From: Sistotremastrum niveocremeum HHB9708
Lineage: Eukaryota; Basidiomycota; Agaricomycetes; Sistotremastrales; Sistotremastraceae
Length of the DNA: 21,008 nucleotides
Direction: 5' to 3'
Assembly (NCBI GenBank): GCA_001630475.1
Contig: KV419439.1
Coordinates: 225,163-246,170, forward strand
The notes under the pieces were generated by a model. It had not been told where the DNA came from, made no database searches, and saw nothing but the letters and a program-made list of their open reading frames with translations. Below are positions 17,067 to 21,008 of the stretch, piece after piece. Both the position numbers and the translations under genes were made by a program. Within the stretch, counting starts at the first letter, position 1; every line of letters starts with the position of its first letter.

Positions 17067-17900
17067 GCCAGCTCTCCAGCTTCTCCGTCTTCCTCTTCAT
17101 TCGTGCGTACTAATACCTCTGGTCTCCAGCGCGGGTCGGATGAATTTGGCTGCGCCAGCCAAGAATGTCAGAAGTCGGCGACATCAGACATGGATGCAGG
17201 ATATCTGGAATTCATTTCATAGAATTACGACTTGGATGGAATGAAACCCTTGAATGGCATTCAGTACTTTACAACGATGATCACTCTGCGATTATAGCCA
17301 GATATTCCATGTTTTATTTTCAAAAGAGAGTACGTAGTCAGAAGGTCTTTATATCCAGGCCCATGGAGACATCGAGAAAGCAGCCACAGCCCAATTCTGT
17401 ACAGATCATAGTTTAAAATTCGGAATAAAGTGCTGGAGCACGCAGGGCGAGCTCGAAGGAAAGCTCCAAGGCGAGAAGAGCACCGGAGCATATTGCTGGG
17501 TATACAAAGTTTCTCCGAGATGGAGAAAGGGGTGTCCAAAGTCGAGGTAGCTGCTATGCACAATTCTTGTTCTAGTCCTCCTGCGGAGATTGGGAGCTCT
17601 CATGATAAAGAAGTCGAGTAATACTTGATCGGCGAAGGCGGTGTTAGTGAGGCAGGTGCAACAGAGCATGAAAAGAGGATTGAATCGAGTGATCGTCGAA
17701 TGAGAGTATTTGTGAGGCCGATTCGTGTGAAAGTCCGGCACCAAAGTGCCCGATAGCACATTGATAATGAGCTCAGATCGCAACGGAGTATTTTCTGAAC
17801 TTTTAGCACGTCTGACACCGAATACCATCGATCAGGCTTCGAGATCAACTTTCGAAGCGAAACGAAACGACGCACCAGGATGAAGCCAAACCTCTTCTCC
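17067..17900. other. Spacer after DUF6535 copy B, no confident gene
   Basis: The first roughly 90 bp are the decayed continuation of the copy B tail: translated past the stop they still resemble the Ser-rich end of copy A. Beyond that, a 140-aa - strand frame (17828-17406) and a 91-aa one (17875-17600) overlap without a recognised domain or convincing start context. An AATAAA at 17424-17429 could be a polyadenylation signal for copy B but is far from the stop. Confidence 0.3.
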
Positions 17901-17939
17901 CTTTTCCATCCTCAAGTTTCTCACCTCGTTTCACTCTAT

Positions 17940-18600
17940 TCTCATCGATTCACAAGCATCTCACACTCGCAATCCAGATCCGCGTGGTCCATCAAGATCA
18001 GATTCGGAAGATATAACGGCGTGAGCGATCTCAAACCAGAAAGCAAAGTTGGATGGGCAGCCGAGGAAAGGAGAGCGTAAATGGTGAAGAAGTGACCGAA
18101 GATTTCAGACACGACACTCTCTAATACCGGAGGAGACTGTAAATGAATATACGTCGAAGTTGCGGCTGTCAGACTTTGACCTGAAGCTAGAGCAGGCAAC
18201 GAAATTCGTCTGAAAGCAGGCTTAGACAACCTGGTCATCTTTGTTCAAGTAGCAAGAGAGTCATTGAGGTCTTTGAAGCTCGACCACGATGACAGTCGAC
18301 CAATCTGGATAAATCTTGATATCCTACGCTTGCGGGAAAGTGTCGACGACTTCAAAGAGATTCGCCAGCGAGTCAAATCGTTGGTCAAGATGGCTGAGAC
18401 ATGAGAATGCCCTACGTATCGTCCGTTTTAGAGCAGAGAATTATGACCATGAAATGGGTCGAGATCACCAGAAAGAGAGATTGCTCAGGAAAACTTGAAC
18501 GAGGATAACGCTTACGTCAGCAAATGCTCTGCTGCTTTCGACGACGACTCAGACTCATTTTACGGTCTAGCGTTTCAGAAAATTGGCAATGAATCTTCAG
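17940..18600 (+). pseudogene. Degenerate upstream gene remnant, unit C
   Basis: Best-preserved + strand pieces: LRLSDFDLKLEQATKFV at about 18158-18211; then, probably after an acceptor near 18226, a roughly 60-residue charged helical stretch that includes LVIFVQVARES, WINLDILRLRESVDDF and IRQRVKSLV and stops at 18405; then DNAYVS around the 20-mer at 18503-18522, followed by FDDDSDSFYGLA. The same blocks recur in broken form in unit B. The protein is unrecognised. The opposite strand carries a 98-aa open frame (18238-17942) that could be the true coding strand for the first part. Confidence 0.35.
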
Positions 18601-18874
18601 GATAATCATGCCTATTTCGATGAGCTAGGAATGGGATCCGAGACGTCTATGATGATTGGTGAGTCCAGACTTTCAAAGCGTGCAACTTTCTCTCATGGTT
18701 CGCAGGCTAGTTGTCATCGTCTTCATTTCGTACATTATTGAGCCTGGAATTGGCACTGATCTACTTGGGGATCTACTGGATCTTGAAGGCGGTCTTGGAT
18801 TCACGGCGAAAACCCGGCATTGCTATATTCTGGCATCACTCCTCGTGTCCATCAGCAAAGTAGGGTCTCGGCTA

Positions 18875-18958
18875 GCGGCTATGGCTTCTATGCATTGCTA
18901 TGGAGCCCTCCAGACCGGGGACTTGGCTAAGCGTTGCTATGAAGCCGGTCATAGCCGC
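18875..18958. repeat. Imperfect hairpin with internal direct repeat
   Basis: Arms GCGGCTATG (18875-18883) and CATAGCCGC (18950-18958) are perfect complements and extend as GCTTC/GAAGC after a small bulge. Between them, GCATTGCTATGGAGCC and GCGTTGCTATGAAGCC are near-identical direct repeats. Confidence 0.55.
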
Positions 18959-19176
18959 ACCCCGGTTTGCTGATGCTCCGTGAAGTCCTGAACTCCTGGT
19001 CCCGTGGTCCAACGTCAGACAATCAATGAAATCGATTACTCATGGTATTGGGACGCGCAAGGGCTCTCTTGTGACTGCATCTATGACCGCTCTGAAGTAT
19101 CTTCGCCGTCCTCATCAATCCCATCACGTCTGATTTGACCTCAAAGACGTCAGAGCAGTAATCCATTCGTTGACGA

Positions 19177-19208
19177 AATCTACCAATAGCGGAATCTACC
19201 AATAGCGG
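19177..19208 (+). repeat. Perfect 2 x 16-nt tandem repeat
   Basis: AATCTACCAATAGCGG occurs twice with no spacer. It is non-coding as far as I can see, and most likely a local slippage duplication. Confidence 0.85.
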
Positions 19209-20299
19209 TGACATCTGGAATCATATCAAGTACATGCCCTGAGTACGTGTTTCATTCACTCTCTCAGTCCCGGCGAGCACATTGTTGACTTTTCTTTGTA
19301 CAGGTGTGGATTTGCCAATGATTCTGACCTTTGTTCACACCCGTTTGCTCTTCGGGCGTCTTGATTCCAGGTTTGAATCTTTTCCGTCGCGTTGCATGCT
19401 CCGAGAATCTAGCAAGCGAATGCGCTGAGGTACGTGTACCAGACATATTTACCGACTATGTCTCTTAGCGCGTCTGACCAGGATCGAAGCAGGCTGCGCG
19501 TCGAATTCTATCCGTATATCGGATCGTCTTCAAACCAAGGAAACCCCTCTCTCTTTCTCGCTGTTCCAACCTTCCTCAATGCTCGCCGCTCCTACGAACT
19601 GAACGAAAGGTGCCTCTCGGTCTACCATCATTAATCTAGTTCAACGGCGGAATGACGCCCCACCTCAAATATCGCTCCCGATCCATAAAGCAAATCTTGA
19701 ACGGTGCAACATCTAGCCATAGCAAGATCATCAAAAAGGCTATCTCTGGATATACTTGTCGTGTCATCCGGCCTGTCACTTACCATTTGAAACCGGTCCA
19801 CACCGGTCTTGGCACGGTGTGTTATATTTCGGTCGCGTATTTATGCGATGATGCCGACATAAGGAAGGTCTCACCTCAGCCTAAGTCTCTGCGACGATTG
19901 ATGATAATCGTGGGTTCTGCCGCTATCGATTTCATGCGACTTTCAGCATCCCGCATCGCTAAAGGGTTCAGCGACTGAGACTTCAAAGCTCGACATTTCA
20001 TATTTGAAGCACTCCAAACGGAGTGTTTAACGTCAAATATTGCTCTGTCCTTTGAGATACGAGGAAAGTTTTCTTGATAGCCAACACGCTGAGTCGACGA
20101 TTCGACGACGAAGCCTGAATGTGTCGAGAAAATAATCGAGAAAAATTGTCTGAGAAACTTCTGAGTCTGTGTCGTGTGATGACGTATCTTTCTCTGTCAA
20201 GCGCATTCGTAAGAGATAACATCTGGCATAGCAATACATTTGGGTCTGCAAAGAAAGCAAAGAGTCAATGGACGGAACCAAATTAGACGCTCGGCACAG

Positions 20300-20664
20300 C
20301 CTCAAGATTTCGGCAGAATCTGGCTCAAAGCAATAAGCGCCCAGCAGATCTGAGCGAAAATCAGCGCGACTCTAAAATGATCCTTACCCGGATCGACAGT
20401 GAATGATCAGCGACAGAAGCCTTTGGCGGGATAGACGGAGAGTGTCAATCGGTAGATCTTCTTGGGAAAGTGATGTGCATGTTGATCAATGAGAGAAATA
20501 TTATACCAAAAAGGGAATGAACTGTGCCTGGAATAGAAATGAGACGAGCGTCAGAAGCATGTCAAGAAGATGCACGCACCGCACAGCTCGATCTATGTCG
20601 GGCCTTGAATCTTCGTAACCTCCTTATCTCGAACCATCATCATCCCCTCATCCCTGTATCCGTC
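20300..20664 (+). promoter_or_regulatory. Conserved promoter-proximal region of DUF6535 copy C
   Basis: Related to 1855-2238 and 13920-14294, but more diverged at its 5' end. It keeps GCGCCCAGCAG near 20337, GTCAATCGGTAGATC near 20443, TGTGCCTGGAATAGAAA near 20523, GAGCGTCAGAAGCATGTCAA near 20546 and the perfect 19-nt block at 20569-20587 (77 bp before the ATG). Confidence 0.5.
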
Positions 20665-21008
20665 ATGTCTGAGTCGTCGCCTCTGAAGCCTGCTCCAGAA
20701 CCAACAATTGATAATGAGTCTTCGCGAAGAGACGCGGACGCGAACACGTCGACAATCGCTCTATTGACAGATCAGTTCAGCGCTCTGTTAGGCGCTGTGA
20801 ACGCGCTGAATGTTACTATGAACGGCGTCAAGAGCACGTTAGTCGACCATGGCACCAAATTCGACGTACTGATCAGGGATGCATTGAAGAGTGAGTGATT
20901 GACGTGAAGCATGGTGATATCAGACTTGATTGACGGCGACGCTAGATGACCAACCTTATGATGAGAAGGCATTAGATGACGAATCGACGTGTCTGGCCTT
21001 GTACGATA
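20665..21008 (+). CDS. DUF6535 membrane protein, 5' end only (copy C, runs off window)
   Basis: ATG at 20665 is in the same relative place as in copies A and B. Exon 1 is 20665-20890, followed by a 55-nt intron (GTGAGT donor, GCTAG acceptor at 20945) and exon 2 from 20946 to the edge. The visible protein has the Ser/Pro-rich start, then LLGAVNALNVTMNGVKSTLV and ALDDESTCLALYD, nearly identical to copy A and more distant from copy B. The membrane segments lie beyond the window. Confidence 0.8.

Larger units (their letters stand above)
18600..20300. other. Long spacer upstream of DUF6535 copy C, small repeats only
   Basis: To about 18720 it still matches units A and B (GTTCGCAGGCTAG, TGTCATCGTC). 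Beyond that I see no similarity to the other units and no convincing gene. The longest + frames, 19434-19634 (66 aa, starting MYQTYLP) and 19652-19978 (108 aa, starting MTPHLKYRSR), lie end to end in different contexts and have no recognised domain. Small structures present are an imperfect hairpin at 18875-18958, a 2 x 16-nt tandem repeat at 19177-19208 and ACCGGT-CCAC-ACCGGT near 19795. Confidence 0.35.

Noticed and set aside
19780-19830. ACCGGT-CCAC-ACCGGT and nearby CACGGTGTG as an operator or element end
   Set aside because: Two self-complementary hexamers at short range are easily found by chance. No partner copies or direct repeats flank them.

Overview
The window looks like nuclear DNA of an Agaricomycete-type basidiomycete fungus. 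The genes carry many 46-70 nt spliceosomal introns with short fungal donors and branch sites. The two protein families I recognise, DUF6535 membrane proteins and DUF6589 proteins paired with a RecQ-like helicase, are characteristic of mushroom-forming fungi. There are no bacterial signatures.

The backbone is a head-to-tail array of at least three paralogous DUF6535 genes on the + strand: copy A from 2239 (interrupted, resuming to 12034), copy B 14295-17066, and copy C from 20665 running off the right edge. Each lies downstream of a related 0.9-2.2 kb upstream region. Perfect 20-nt blocks (7-26, 13387-13406, 18503-18522) and 19-nt blocks (2137-2155, 14204-14222, 20569-20587) recur in all three. 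The repeat also contains decayed + strand coding-like pieces of a second, unidentified gene.

Copy A is split by a 6.8 kb insertion at 4118-10906. It is flanked by a perfect 11-bp direct repeat (4107-4117 and 10907-10917) and bounded by imperfect inverted terminal repeats of about 85-90 bp, each with a GC-rich hairpin. Removing the insertion plus one direct repeat restores the copy A reading frame exactly, collinear with uninterrupted copy B. The insertion carries two intact, convergent, multi-exon genes: a 907-aa DUF6589 protein (+, 4570-7448) and a 923-aa RecQ-like superfamily 2 helicase (-, 10414-7547). This has the layout of an autonomous cut-and-paste DNA transposon whose candidate transposase is the DUF6589 protein and whose accessory enzyme is the helicase. 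That role is inferred from the insertion structure, not from recognised transposase homology. It is the most interesting system here.

The remaining spacers (480-1850, 12035-12850, 17067-17900, 18720-20300) contain only weak or degraded coding signals and a few small repeats.
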